NCBI GenBank assembly: GCA_003116975.1
Contig: BGKB01000027.1
Span: 372,001-436,000, forward strand
DNA from: Aurantiochytrium sp. KH105
Taxonomy: Eukaryota > Sar > Bigyra > Thraustochytrida > Thraustochytriidae
Reading direction: 5' to 3'
Length of the DNA: 64,000 nt
Positions 28,603 through 38,211 of the stretch are shown piece after piece. The notes under the pieces were generated by a model that saw only the letters and a program-made list of their open reading frames with translations, was not told the DNA's origin and did not search any database. Position 1 is the first letter of the stretch. Every line of letters starts with the position of its first letter. Both the position numbers and the translations under genes were made by a program.

Positions 28603-29598
28603 CTAGACGCGAAGAATTTGAACCTTGTCGTCAAAGCCGATGCCGACCCAGTCCGGAGTTGCACTGGACCACTGAAGATTATTGATGAAAGAGTCAGCCT
28701 TGTAGGCAAGAATCGGCTCGTCGATCTCACGAGGCAAAGTCGAAAGTTCCCAAATGAGCGCCTGTGAATCCTCGCCAACTGTGCAGATATGGCACGAGGA
28801 GTGAGGGGCCCACGCAAGCGCATTGACCGCGCCTCCGTGGCCGTTGAGTTCTGCGTACGGTTTGCAAGGGAGACGCTTGTCGAGAATGATCGTCTTGTTG
28901 CTGTTCAAGGCAACAAATGCGAGAAAGTTGGAGTCCTGCTTGTTCCAGGCGAGACGAAGCAAGGACTGGCGGCTCGAGTCGTCGTCGTAAATAATGACAG
29001 AGCGCTCCATGTGTCGCAAGTCAAAGGTGCGAATGGAGCCATCGGCGCTGGCGGTTGCGAACACGTTGCGATCTCGTGTCGCCCAGGCAATATCGTAGAC
29101 CTCATCATCATGCGCGATAAGCTGGGCCTTGACACGCTGTGTCTCTACGTCCCAGACTGTAGCCGTGGTATCAATGCTCGAGGTCGCAACGACATTGAGG
29201 TCGACCTGGTTCCAGTCGAGAGAGGTGAGGGGAGCGCAATAATCGTTGGTCTTGCTGTTGTTCAAGGTACATAGAGGCTGAACGCCGTCGCCATCAGGAT
29301 TCATTTGCCAAATTCGCAAATAGTCACCCGTCGTTGCGAGCATGTCTTTTGCCGTAGAATTTGGATCGGGGACCCAGCTGATCTTGGTTGTTGGGTACGG
29401 GTGATCAAACCCCGCCTTTTGCACAAAGTCGTCCTTCTCCTCATCATACTGAACAATATGGACCTGGTTCGTGTACTCCTCTCGGAAAGAGCCCACGGCA
29501 AACCTGAACTTGAACGGCTCATGCTTTCTTTCTGAAAAGGCCAGCGCGTATGCATTCCACGGCGCCGTGTACGTGTAAATCTCTCGTTTCTTCGTCAT
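28603..29598 (-). CDS. DCAF7: DCAF7/WDR68/TTG1-type WD40 protein
   Basis: 331 residues from an ATG, single exon; human DCAF7 is 342. It is a seven-blade beta-propeller scaffold that binds DYRK kinases and acts as a substrate receptor for CUL4-DDB1 ligases; in plants the orthologue TTG1/AN11 works with MYB-bHLH complexes. Diagnostic stretches are conserved almost word for word: FDHPYPTTKISWVPD, TSSIDTTATVWDVETQ, LIAHDDEVYDIAW, ASADGSIRTFDLRHMERS, LRLAWNKQDSNFLA, WAPHSSCHICT and the C-terminal QILRV. A CT run (28564-28587) begins 16 bp past the stop. Its start faces a GC-rich region shared with the downstream side of histone H1. Confidence 0.96.
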   Translation of the reverse strand: MTKKREIYTYTAPWNAYALAFSERKHEPFKFRFAVGSFREEYTNQVHIVQYDEEKDDFVQKAGFDHPYPTTKISWVPDPNSTAKDMLATTGDYLRIWQMNPDGDGVQPLCTLNNSKTNDYCAPLTSLDWNQVDLNVVATSSIDTTATVWDVETQRVKAQLIAHDDEVYDIAWATRDRNVFATASADGSIRTFDLRHMERSVIIYDDDSSRQSLLRLAWNKQDSNFLAFVALNSNKTIILDKRLPCKPYAELNGHGGAVNALAWAPHSSCHICTVGEDSQALIWELSTLPREIDEPILAYKADSFINNLQWSSATPDWVGIGFDDKVQILRV

Positions 29599-31089
29599 GG
29601 TGTATGGATGAATGCGTCACTCGAGTACTCAACCGGGGTTTGTCGCTGCACGGCGCTGCGCAGCGCGACGCTGCGCCTTTCGTCGGGCCCTTCTCGCGGC
29701 GCGCGCGAGGCCCCGAACTCGGGCCTCGGACTTGACTTGACCTGACTTGCCGTGACCTCCGTCCGCGCGGTCTGGTCCAGACTCGCTGCGCGGGTCGGGC
29801 AGGCCGCGCCACCGGCGCTCGCTCGGCAGCGAGCCGCCGGCCGCGTGCGCGTACGCGCGTATGAGCGTATGCGAGCCCGCGTCCGTCCGCGTCCGCCTGT
29901 TCGCGTGCTCGTTCCCTGGTCTGGTCTCGTCTCGGATCGGATCGCGTTCGCCGCCAGGGGCGGGCGCTCGAGCACCGGGACGGGCCCGGCGAGCGGCGAG
30001 CGGCAAGGCGCGCGCGCGCACGCGAGTCCGCGCAGCTGGTCGACGGAGCGGAGGTGGTCGCGCAAGCTGGCAGGCAGGCAGGCAAGCAAGCAAGCAAGCA
30101 CGCAAGCAGGCGATAGCGATTTGGCTTTTTCCATCCGTGTCCTCCTTGTTTGTTCCTGTATGGCACGCGTGAGTCGCGTGATGAGTCAGAACGCTTTCTT
30201 TCCGTCGGCGGTGTTTTTCGAGAGGAAATGATGTGATCGGTCGGCGAGCTCGAAAGCTTGCGTGTGGCATGCGGTTCGGTCGGGCGGCTCTGCCCCGAGA
30301 CAGAGCGATATTTCTCTTCGCCAACGCGAGGTGGGAAACAAGCAGCAAGACCGTCATGAAGAAAAGAAATTTTGTTCTTTCTTTGAACAGGACAGTTGGA
30401 TGAAGGATGATCATCCCGATCGATCCGCGGCGCCAGGACATCAGCTGCAGCCGGCACGACTCAAATGGCTGCACGGACTAGATAGACGTGTAGGAAAGGA
30501 TGTTGGCCTCTTTTGCTAACTACCAAGTTCCTGTCGTTCGACAAGGACCACTTTATGACGCCGTAATGTTTGTGCGTGCTCGCAGATCAAGAAAGTCTCG
30601 ATAGATTGACGTGAATGAAGAGCTCGTGTGGTTTTATTTATTTATTGTAGTAGATTGGTGCAGAAGGGGAAGAAGAAGGACAACCCGCCGGCCCATCCAA
30701 GACGTTGCCACATTGGTTTTGCTCCATTGTCTTGCAGCACGCCCGCCACAAGGGCGGCAAGTGTTGCCAGGTAGGTAGGTATAAAACGAAAAGAAGGAAG
30801 CGGCCGAGGGCGTCAGTCTTCTTCGAGGACGCAGAAAAGGGTATGTATTAGGTCCTTTGAGGCTCATTCAATGGGTATGCGTATTCGTATTCGTATCGGT
30901 GGGTTGGTTGCTTGCTTTGGGATGGGTTACTGTGGTTCATGCGTCCATTTTCCGTTGTTTGGCGTCAAGTGCTTGCATGTTTGCTTGCCCTGCAATGCGA
31001 GGAGGGGGAGAAGAAGAAAGAAAGAAAGAAGGAGACGAAGGCTGCTCGCGCGCTCGCTGTCGCGGGGCTCGCGCGTAAGGTGTGCCAAT
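29599..31089. other. DCAF7 upstream region and histone H1 3' flank
   Basis: 1.5 kb. 29640-30110 is very GC-rich and ends with a GCAGGCAAGCAAGCAAG-type tract (30068-30112). The remainder has ordinary composition with a purine run at 31006-31031. Many open frames overlap in the GC-rich part on both strands and none has recognisable content. Confidence 0.5.
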
Positions 31090-31608
31090 TTACTTGGCAG
31101 CAGCGGCGGGAGCTGCCTTGGGCTTCTTAGCGACAGGCTTCTTGGCGGTGGACTTCTTGGCAGCGGCGGGCTTCTTGGCAGCGTCAGCCTTGGGCTTCTT
31201 GGCGGCGGCGGGCTTCTTGGCAGCGGCGGGCTTCTTGGCAGCGTCAGCCTTGGGCTTCTTGGTGGCTGACGCCTTCTTGGTGGCCGAGGCCGGCTTCTTG
31301 GCAGCGACCTTCTTCTTGGGGGTCGTTGCTCCGGCAGCCTTGGGCTTCTTGGCGGCGGCAGGCTTCTTGGCGGCCTTGGGCTTCTTGGCAGCGGCAGGCT
31401 TCTTGGCGGCCTTGGCAGTCTTGGACACCTTGTAGTGTCCGCCGTTCTTGAGCAGGACGCCGGACTCCACACCGGTCCGAAGGGCCTTGTTCAGAAAATG
31501 GTACTTCTCCTTGGGCACGTCCAATGCGGACTTGAGCGCCGGCAGCGTCGAGCCCTTGCGCTCCTCGGACTTGTTAATCACCTCCACGACCTGATCGAGA
31601 AGCGTCAT
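31090..31608 (-). CDS. Linker histone H1
   Basis: 172 residues from the ATG at 31608. Residues 1-75 form the winged-helix globular domain (LDQVVEVINKSEERKGSTL, ALKSALDVPKEKYHFLNKAL, LKNGGHYKVS), shorter at the N-terminus than animal H1. The rest is the Lys/Ala/Pro tail built from KKPAAAKKPKA-type units. At DNA level the tail is internally repetitive (31140-31420), including a near-identical duplicated segment between about 31150 and 31260, so the copy number may vary between strains. It binds nucleosomal linker DNA. The frame extends upstream to 31698 only via a TTG. Its upstream region contains three phased CAAGTG sites (32200-32247). Confidence 0.9.
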   Translation of the reverse strand: MTLLDQVVEVINKSEERKGSTLPALKSALDVPKEKYHFLNKALRTGVESGVLLKNGGHYKVSKTAKAAKKPAAAKKPKAAKKPAAAKKPKAAGATTPKKKVAAKKPASATKKASATKKPKADAAKKPAAAKKPAAAKKPKADAAKKPAAAKKSTAKKPVAKKPKAAPAAAAK

Positions 31609-33340
31609 CTTGCTTGTGTGTTGTTGTTTTTTCCTGTGTCGCCCAAGCGCGCGCGGAGAAACAAGGAAAAGAAAAGCGTCGCCGCGAACGTTCGCCAAAA
31701 GTCAGTTCTCGCCGTCCTCCTGCATCCCCCCCGCCGCGCTCCTCTCCGCGGCTCGCACGGCCGCTCCCCGCCCCCTCCCCGCGCCTCTCCGCGCCCCCTC
31801 CTCGGCGCCCTTCTGCGCGCGCGCGGCCGCCGAGAAGGCCGCCAAGGACGCGTCGCGCGCCTTCTTCTTCGCCATTTCCCCTCATCATCCCCCTCTCCAT
31901 CACCGCATCTCTCCCGCCTCGCGCGGGGCGGCGCGCAGGGAGGGCAGAGCAGCTAGCGCAGAGCGCAGCGAGCGCGGCGGCGAGCGCGGCGGCGAGCGCG
32001 GCGGCGAGGGCACGTACCTGTCGGGCCGGGGCGAGCGGGCTCGGCTTGGCTTGGCGGCGATGCTTGCTTGCTTGCGTGCTCGCTTGCTTGCCTGTTAAGA
32101 CTTTGTTGGGCGCCGCGAGGGCGCGGCGGCCCGGGAGGGGAGCGAGGCCGCGAGGGGGCGCGAGCAGGGGCGGGAAAAAAGGGCGGCCGCCGCGCCGCGC
32201 AAGTGCGGAATGCGCCGCCGCAAGTGGGGAATGCGCCGCCGCAAGTGCCGCGCCGCGCCCCCGGCCGCCGAGGGAAAAAAAGCGCCACTGGGCGCCCGCC
32301 AGGGGGATGTCGCCGGCGGCGGAAAGCGCTGCGGGGCGGATGTGGGGGAGGGCGCGCCGCCGACGCAGAGGGGAGGGGAAAATCGCCGCCGCGGCAGCTT
32401 GAGAGGACTTCGCTGCGGGGGAATGCTGGTTCTGCAGCCAGTGCCAGGAGGGGGGGAAACGGGAAAGATCCTGGCGGTTTGCAGAGACGGATACACGACA
32501 GTGGGGAGGGAGACAATCATGCGTTAGTGGGCGCTAACGGTGATTAAGAGGCCGGTGGTTGGCCTGTTTCATTTTGTCGAGGTGGTTGGGAGAGCGAAGG
32601 AGGGATGAATCATCAGCCAGATGGATGGGTGCCGAGGTCGCGCTTGCGCAGGTTGTTGCTGCTGATGGATGAGAGCGATGATGTTCGCGTCTGCACTGCA
32701 GGAAAGAAAAGAAAAGAAAAGTAAGGAAAAGAGACCTTCTGCAGCCATGACCGTGCATGACGCACACGTGAGGCCATGTTTGCTTGCAGGCACGCGCGCC
32801 GCCGTGCCTTCGCTTTTACTACTGCATCTTGCTGTGAGCCTGGAGCATGCATGAAGAGCGAGGCCTGGGCGGTTAGTTCAGGATGGGTGGGTTGGTGGTT
32901 GAGTGGCCATGGTGGGTGGGTGGGTGGGAGGGCGGGTTCTAGGCACCACGTAGGCGGGTCCCTACGAGACTGGCCTCGCACGCCTGTACGACCCGGCCGC
33001 CGACTTCAAGGGAGTGTTTACTTTACTGTGAAGCCAAGCTCAAAAGGAAGCGGGTCAGGTCAAGGTGGAAGGGTCGTTCGATTCCTCCTTTATCGGCATC
33101 CGGCAAGGCTCAGAAGCCAGCAAGATGGAGTGGCTAGGGCGTGGCGGAAGAAAAGCAAAGAGACTGATGCCCAGCAAGTCAAGTCGAGCCTCACGCACAA
33201 GACATGACAAGACATGACAAAACAAGACAAGACGTGCCAACGTCACTACGCCTTAGGCCCCAGGACCTATCATCATCGTCATCGTCACCAACTTTATCAT
33301 CATAGTCTATGTATACCCAAAGATTGGCCTTGAGAGCCAC
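31609..33340. other. Histone H1 upstream region and VWA8-like 3' flank
   Basis: 1.7 kb. 31720-32410 is extremely GC-rich and holds a GGCTT pentamer tract (32037-32056), a CTTGC tetranucleotide tract (32060-32093) and the CAAGTG cluster. Later segments have AAAAG runs near 32702 and ACAAGACATG repeats near 33198-33232. No gene is supported; the long overlapping frames in the GC-rich part are compositional. Confidence 0.5.
32196..32250. promoter_or_regulatory. Three CAAGTG-core sites at exact 21-bp spacing upstream of histone H1
   Basis: Units GCGCAAGTGCGGAATGCGCC, CCGCAAGTGGGGAATGCGCC and CCGCAAGTGCCGCG have cores at 32200, 32221 and 32242. The first two also share GGAATGCGCC. They lie about 590-640 bp upstream of the H1 ATG. 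CAAGTG is an E-box-type hexamer (CANNTG). A shared regulator with kinesin-13 is inference. Confidence 0.5.
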
Positions 33341-36229
33341 CTAAGGAGAGACGACATTGGAAATGAGAATCTCGCGAAAGACACTCGGGAGCTTGCCCAT
33401 GTCCAGCAGGACGTGACCCCGACCCGGAGGTAGCTCACGCTGGAGTCGATGCGCCTCCTCGCCAAAAGACGCAATGAAGAGCGCATGCGCCTCAACATCA
33501 GGCGAAGCAATGAGGCGGCGCCCGAGTTCAGAGGCCGCGATACCATAACGACGCAAATTCGCGTCGCTCACAACAATCACCAGCTTCTGGTCCGCGTCCT
33601 CCTCATCAACCGCCTTGATGGCCGCCTCGGTGCCCTCAAGCGTCATGTCTCCAGACCAGCAAAATTGAGAATGCGCAATCATGTGCTGACATACACGGAG
33701 ACGATCCTTGCGTGTTCGTGGAGGGTTCCCAAATTTGACGAGCTGGATCGCCTCGCTTTCGCCCGAATGACCCACGATAGAGTACTTGTAGCGATCCGCA
33801 AAAGGCTCCAAGGCCTCCATAATCATCACCGCCAGCTCACACTCTCTGCGCAGACGGCCATCCTGCGAGTTAAAGCGGTACATGGACCCGCTGCAGTCCA
33901 AAAGGAACAAGAGCCGCTTCGGAAGCTCTTGCGCCTCACCCGGCGTAGGGTCGCGCACCCCGCGACGCTTGTAGACTAGACGCTCACCGAGGGCGCAGTC
34001 AACGAGCTTTGAGTCGTCGAGCTCGCCAAAAGTCTCGTTCTTGAGCCATTCCCGCTCCTGCTTCTTCTTTTCCGCAGCGTCCAGGACCACGCGCAACTGC
34101 GAGATTTCCTGCTCCACGTTGCTCAGAAATGTCGCGTACTGGTCGTGCTCGTCCTCGCTCATTTCAATCTCCTGCAGTCGCTCGGCAAAGGCCTTGCGGT
34201 TCAACTCTCGCGCCTGCTGTCGCGTTGCCTCGTCGACTTCGGCCTTGGCGGCTTCGGTGACTTGGTGGACCGGGTGGCCCTTGTCAAGTCTGTAGGGACC
34301 GCCGCGACCTCCAAGTCCAGCCGTGTTGCTGCCGCCCGTACCACCAGCCCAGGTGTTTCCGCCAACGTGCGGGGTATTCTCTGGATCTTCCTTGCCGTGC
34401 TTGGGTGACTCCACCTTGGGCGGGTTGGCGGAAAGCCCACCCGCGCCACCCTGCACAGAGAGCTCCAAAAGACCGCCCCCTGTGTTGTCGATGCTTACGG
34501 CCGTCGCACTCGTGGCATTCGAAGGGAGACCATGCATCTCCATCCATTGCGCGAGATCGCGAGTCATTGCATCATGATCGACCTGATACAGACGCAGGAC
34601 TGCGTGCGGGCCTTGGCGCTGCATGGTAACCAGCTCGCCTTCGTTCGTCTCAGCTAGGGTGACCCAATCAAGCGAGGCGTCCTCGTTACCGTCGTTCTCA
34701 TTCGCAGTTCCGCGCAGCTCCACGGGAGTGATCGTCTTGACAAGATTGCGATCCTCATCGACCAGACGAATGACTACTCCATCCTTGGGCGACGACTTGT
34801 TGCTGCTTTCCGACCGCGAAGAACCTGCTTGCAAAACCATGGCGACCTGACTTGTATGGTGTAAGGGCTGGGCAAGGCGCACCTCTTGCTCGAGGTCAAA
34901 GTCGACGTCGGCCTGAGTTGGCGTATCGGGCACTTGCTCGCTTGTGAGAGAGTTCGTCTCTTGTCCCTTGGATTTTTCCCCCTTGGTTTTGTTTTTCATT
35001 TTCTGCCCCCCGCGTGAAGTGTCCTTCTCCTCGTCGACTGTCGACATTTTCGGAATCGTCAGAAGCCTTGCTGTACGCGCGTCATCGGGGTCCTTGCAAA
35101 CGCGTTGAAGGATCGCAAGGGGGTGCGCCAGCGTCGGATGCTGACGAGCCCCATGGATCGCTACTGCGCGATCCGAGTCAACTGTCTCTAGAGACTTCAT
35201 GACGGCCCCCGCTACGCCGGGAAAGTCGAGCGAGTCCAACGAGGAGAGTGCCTCTTGCAACGACAGTTTGCGCTTAGCAATGGGTTGGATGTTGTATGCG
35301 TAGCCGGTCGGCTGGCTGGCGTCTTCGGAGCGTGCAATCCATGCCGCCTCGGGCGTCTTGTCATCTGCAGTGAGGTCTTCGATTTCGGCGAGCCATAAGT
35401 TGCGTGTGCAAAGGACGAGGTTACGGGCGAGAACTCCATCAGGAAGATGCACCCGGGACATTGCGGGAAAACTTCGGTCCGGCATAGACTCGAGGACATC
35501 GATACAGGGTGTCCCCAAGGGCCCACCATCGACGACCAAGAGACCTTGGTGCGCCAGTCCGCTCAGCATGCGCGGCTTGAGAGCACGACGTTTTTCCTTG
35601 TCTGAGCCGTGATCAAAAAAGTGGCGAAAAAAACCGCCCGAGTGCGCCTCTTCCTCGCCAAAATCGATGGCGCCATGCGCGGTGGAGAAGGGGTTGGGCA
35701 TCTCCGGCACGTTTAGCACACGGACCTCACCGCCATTGGGCGACATAAACACGAGAGTCCGCAGGTTGGGGAGAAACATGGCAAGCTCTTCCGAGCCAAA
35801 GGCAGCGAGTTCCGGTTTGTTGGCATTGTACGGGAGGACCTCGTCGAGATGGAGCCACGAGCGCGAAGGCGTCTTGCCGTGCGCCTCGGCGGAAGGACCG
35901 AGATTCCAGAACGAGTGCACGCCAATGGGGGACTCTGTGAGGACATGGATGCCACCGGCTGCACAGGCCATGTCCACGGCGCGCTGCCAGCTCGACTGTA
36001 CGGGAATCTGCCACCGCGTGCGTTCCTCTGTAAAGTGCTGTAAGCGCGCCTGGTCGGGCGCGAAGCGCTCCTTGGTCGCGTTCGGGACCCTGCCCTTGTA
36101 CAATCTCCCGTCCACCGACACCTTGTCCACGCGACAGGGTCCGGCCCACGCGCTCAGCGCGCGGCGCGCCCGTGTCGCGCCATCGCCCCCGCGAATTCGC
36201 CGTCGCAGCCCCAACGCAGCGATCGTCAT
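33341..36229 (-). CDS. VWA8: VWA8-like protein, C-terminal half with von Willebrand A domain, mitochondrial-type N-terminus
   Basis: 962 residues from the ATG at 36229. The first 30 residues (MTIAALGLRRRIRGGDGATR and onward) are Arg/Ala-rich and look like a mitochondrial transit peptide. The middle resembles the non-ATPase part of VWA8 (GRLYKGRVPNATKERFAPD, GIHVLTESPIGVHSFWNLGP). Residues about 765-960 form the VWA domain with a complete metal-ion-dependent adhesion site: DCSGS (DxSxS), the Thr in SGDMTLEG and the Asp in VVSDANLR. Vertebrate VWA8 is about 1900 residues with tandem AAA+ ATPase modules; none is visible here, so this is either a shorter paralogue or a split system with the ATPase on another gene. 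A GTGAGTGAGG just before the start resembles a splice donor, so an upstream exon is possible. Confidence 0.75.
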   Translation of the reverse strand: MTIAALGLRRRIRGGDGATRARRALSAWAGPCRVDKVSVDGRLYKGRVPNATKERFAPDQARLQHFTEERTRWQIPVQSSWQRAVDMACAAGGIHVLTESPIGVHSFWNLGPSAEAHGKTPSRSWLHLDEVLPYNANKPELAAFGSEELAMFLPNLRTLVFMSPNGGEVRVLNVPEMPNPFSTAHGAIDFGEEEAHSGGFFRHFFDHGSDKEKRRALKPRMLSGLAHQGLLVVDGGPLGTPCIDVLESMPDRSFPAMSRVHLPDGVLARNLVLCTRNLWLAEIEDLTADDKTPEAAWIARSEDASQPTGYAYNIQPIAKRKLSLQEALSSLDSLDFPGVAGAVMKSLETVDSDRAVAIHGARQHPTLAHPLAILQRVCKDPDDARTARLLTIPKMSTVDEEKDTSRGGQKMKNKTKGEKSKGQETNSLTSEQVPDTPTQADVDFDLEQEVRLAQPLHHTSQVAMVLQAGSSRSESSNKSSPKDGVVIRLVDEDRNLVKTITPVELRGTANENDGNEDASLDWVTLAETNEGELVTMQRQGPHAVLRLYQVDHDAMTRDLAQWMEMHGLPSNATSATAVSIDNTGGGLLELSVQGGAGGLSANPPKVESPKHGKEDPENTPHVGGNTWAGGTGGSNTAGLGGRGGPYRLDKGHPVHQVTEAAKAEVDEATRQQARELNRKAFAERLQEIEMSEDEHDQYATFLSNVEQEISQLRVVLDAAEKKKQEREWLKNETFGELDDSKLVDCALGERLVYKRRGVRDPTPGEAQELPKRLLFLLDCSGSMYRFNSQDGRLRRECELAVMIMEALEPFADRYKYSIVGHSGESEAIQLVKFGNPPRTRKDRLRVCQHMIAHSQFCWSGDMTLEGTEAAIKAVDEEDADQKLVIVVSDANLRRYGIAASELGRRLIASPDVEAHALFIASFGEEAHRLQRELPPGRGHVLLDMGKLPSVFREILISNVVSP

Positions 36230-36651
36230 CCTCACTCACCTTGAGCGTGTTTGGGGGATTGGCCGAGGTAATGAGAAAGAAAAGAAAGGAGGTCATGTTG
36301 GTGACGGTCAAGAGCGGACAAGGAGGAAAGCAACAAAGCAGCAGTCAAAAGAGCAACCGAGGCGTGAAGTAATCGTTTCGACTTGCTCGTACGAATATAA
36401 AGAAGGGTCTTCCATAGTACAGTTATCGTAGCGTAGCGTGTGAGATTTGCGAACAAAGGTCAGGACATTGTCGAGCTGCAACGTGATGGTGGCGACTGCA
36501 AGAGCTCTGCTCTGTCCGGGTTGTCTGTATCTCAAACTGTGACATCTTTTTGGCGGATTGATTGATCCACAGAGTGCCGTCTTTCCCGGCCATCCAACTC
36601 CTAAAATGTGGCAAACATCATTTCACAGGCAATACGAAGGTCCTCGTGAGT
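36230..36651. other. Intergenic spacer
   Basis: 422 bp between the VWA8-like start and the stop of the double UBP-finger gene, both on the minus strand. Ordinary composition; nothing recognisable. Confidence 0.45.
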
Positions 36652-38211
36652 CTAATACTGACTGGGGCCGGAATCTGAAATCGAAGGCGCCTCCAGACCA
36701 ATCGAGTCGACACCACCGAACTGAGGGTCAAAGGATTCCTGAGATGCAGCCTCGACTTTCGCAGACTGCAGCACGGGACCATCGAGCGAGGCCGCCGACT
36801 CTGAGGCAAATGGAACATGCTGCGCCTGGCGCGCACGGGGCGGGGATGTTGGCGGCGCAGGCCCGCGATCCCCAAATTTGAGATGGGAAAAATGATCAAA
36901 GACGGCTTGTGTACGCGGGAAAAAGGTGTGATCCACATACTGAACGCAGCTGTAGCACCAAATCGAGAGATCCTGCAAACTAAGACAAACCGCATGACCC
37001 GTATTCTGATGATGCTCGAGCATGTGGCGTGAGTTGTAGCGTCCACAGAATACGCCAGCGCAATCAAGACAGACCCAATTCTCTTGCGAGGCAGCGGCGG
37101 AAGGCAAGACGCCCATGGCCGCGCACGTTGCACACTGCGCGTTAATGTCCTGCACATGATCGCTCGACTGGGTAATGCCACTGGTGTGTGAACACATGAG
37201 CTCTCCCATGGGGCCGAGATTTTCCCAAAACAAAAACGCTTCTTCGCCTTCCGCGGGGCCCTGTTTATCACTCTGTACAATGGCATTTTGTGGCTCTTCA
37301 CGAAACTTGAGTCTGTGCATGCGAGCGAAAAAGGCATAGAGCGGCGGGAAAACGTCGTGATCGAGGTACATATCGCAGGCGTAGCACCAGACCGAGAGAT
37401 CGAGCAAGGACATGCTGACACAGTGTCCACTGTCGACGTGGTGCTGAAGCATGTGCCTGTTTGCGAATCTGCCACAAAAGAACTCGTGGCAGACCAGACA
37501 GAACCAGTTTTCTTCCCTGGTTTGACATGTGCTACAGACGACTGTGTCGAGATCGACGGCAAAGTCATCCGGAATCGGACGCACCGTGACGCGGTGCTGG
37601 CATTCGCGAGTTTGAAAGAGAAAATTGTTGGCGTCGAAAATGCGTACTTTGGTCCCCTCGCATGTCGCAACAAGCTTGCTTACATTTGGTGCGCGATGAG
37701 CCGCAGAGTCGATGGCGTTTGGACCTTGCATCTCGCCTGCGGACGGCGTCGTCAGCGACTCAAGCGTGGCATACATGCTTGAGCTGCGCTCAAAAGACGG
37801 TGCTTCCGCTTTTCGCGGGGACGCTGGCCCAGGTTCTCCCCCCGCCCACGCTTTCGTTGCTGTCGATAATGCTGACGAAGACGCAGACGAAGACGACGAT
37901 GATGATCCAGCAACACCGGTGACCTCAGGCGAGTACGCCGTGAGCAGCGTCGGCGGCGACAGCGCTAGAGAGCCCCCTCTCTCGCCTGTCGCCGCACGGC
38001 GTTTGCTCGCGTGCACGTCCGTGTGTAGTCGTCCATTGTGAGTGTCATTCTGGCTCTGTGACCTTCCCTCTTGCGAGGCCCGCGGGGCAGGAGCAGGAAG
38101 GGGCGCTGTGGCCGTTGCGGGCACGCTCCCCTCGGCGTCCGGGTCCGTCCATGCAGCCTCGCCCCCGGCCAGCGGGGGCGATGCCTCGCTCGAGTACGTA
38201 AAACTCTCCAT
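36652..38211 (-). CDS. Double UBP-type zinc-finger protein
   Basis: 519 residues from the ATG at 38211; upstream in-frame sequence has only a GTG. After a Ser/Ala/Glu-rich N-terminal 195 residues come two ZnF-UBP domains. The first (about 210-300) reads VCSTCQTREENWFCLVCHEF, then CGRFANRHMLQHHVDSGHC and WCYACDMYLDH. The second (about 335-430) reads CATCAAMG, then NWVCLDCAGVFCGRYNSRHM, LEHHQNTGHAVCLSLQDL and WCYSCVQYVDH. These fingers bind the free C-terminal GlyGly of ubiquitin, as in HDAC6, USP5 and BRAP. No deacetylase, protease or RING domain is present, and the remaining 85 residues are low complexity. It may act as a ubiquitin-binding adaptor; this is inference. Confidence 0.88.
   Translation of the reverse strand: MESFTYSSEASPPLAGGEAAWTDPDAEGSVPATATAPLPAPAPRASQEGRSQSQNDTHNGRLHTDVHASKRRAATGERGGSLALSPPTLLTAYSPEVTGVAGSSSSSSSASSSALSTATKAWAGGEPGPASPRKAEAPSFERSSSMYATLESLTTPSAGEMQGPNAIDSAAHRAPNVSKLVATCEGTKVRIFDANNFLFQTRECQHRVTVRPIPDDFAVDLDTVVCSTCQTREENWFCLVCHEFFCGRFANRHMLQHHVDSGHCVSMSLLDLSVWCYACDMYLDHDVFPPLYAFFARMHRLKFREEPQNAIVQSDKQGPAEGEEAFLFWENLGPMGELMCSHTSGITQSSDHVQDINAQCATCAAMGVLPSAAASQENWVCLDCAGVFCGRYNSRHMLEHHQNTGHAVCLSLQDLSIWCYSCVQYVDHTFFPRTQAVFDHFSHLKFGDRGPAPPTSPPRARQAQHVPFASESAASLDGPVLQSAKVEAASQESFDPQFGGVDSIGLEAPSISDSGPSQY

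Noticed and set aside
33055..33090. TTCGATTCC-type sequence resembling a tRNA T-arm
   Set aside because: No acceptor stem, anticodon arm or internal promoter boxes can be drawn around it.
36240..36311. Hydrophobic frame MTSFLFFLITSANPPN as an N-terminal exon of the VWA8-like gene
   Set aside because: It is in another frame, and the in-frame ATG at 36229 already gives a good transit peptide. Kept only as a possibility because of the donor-like GTGAGTGAGG.
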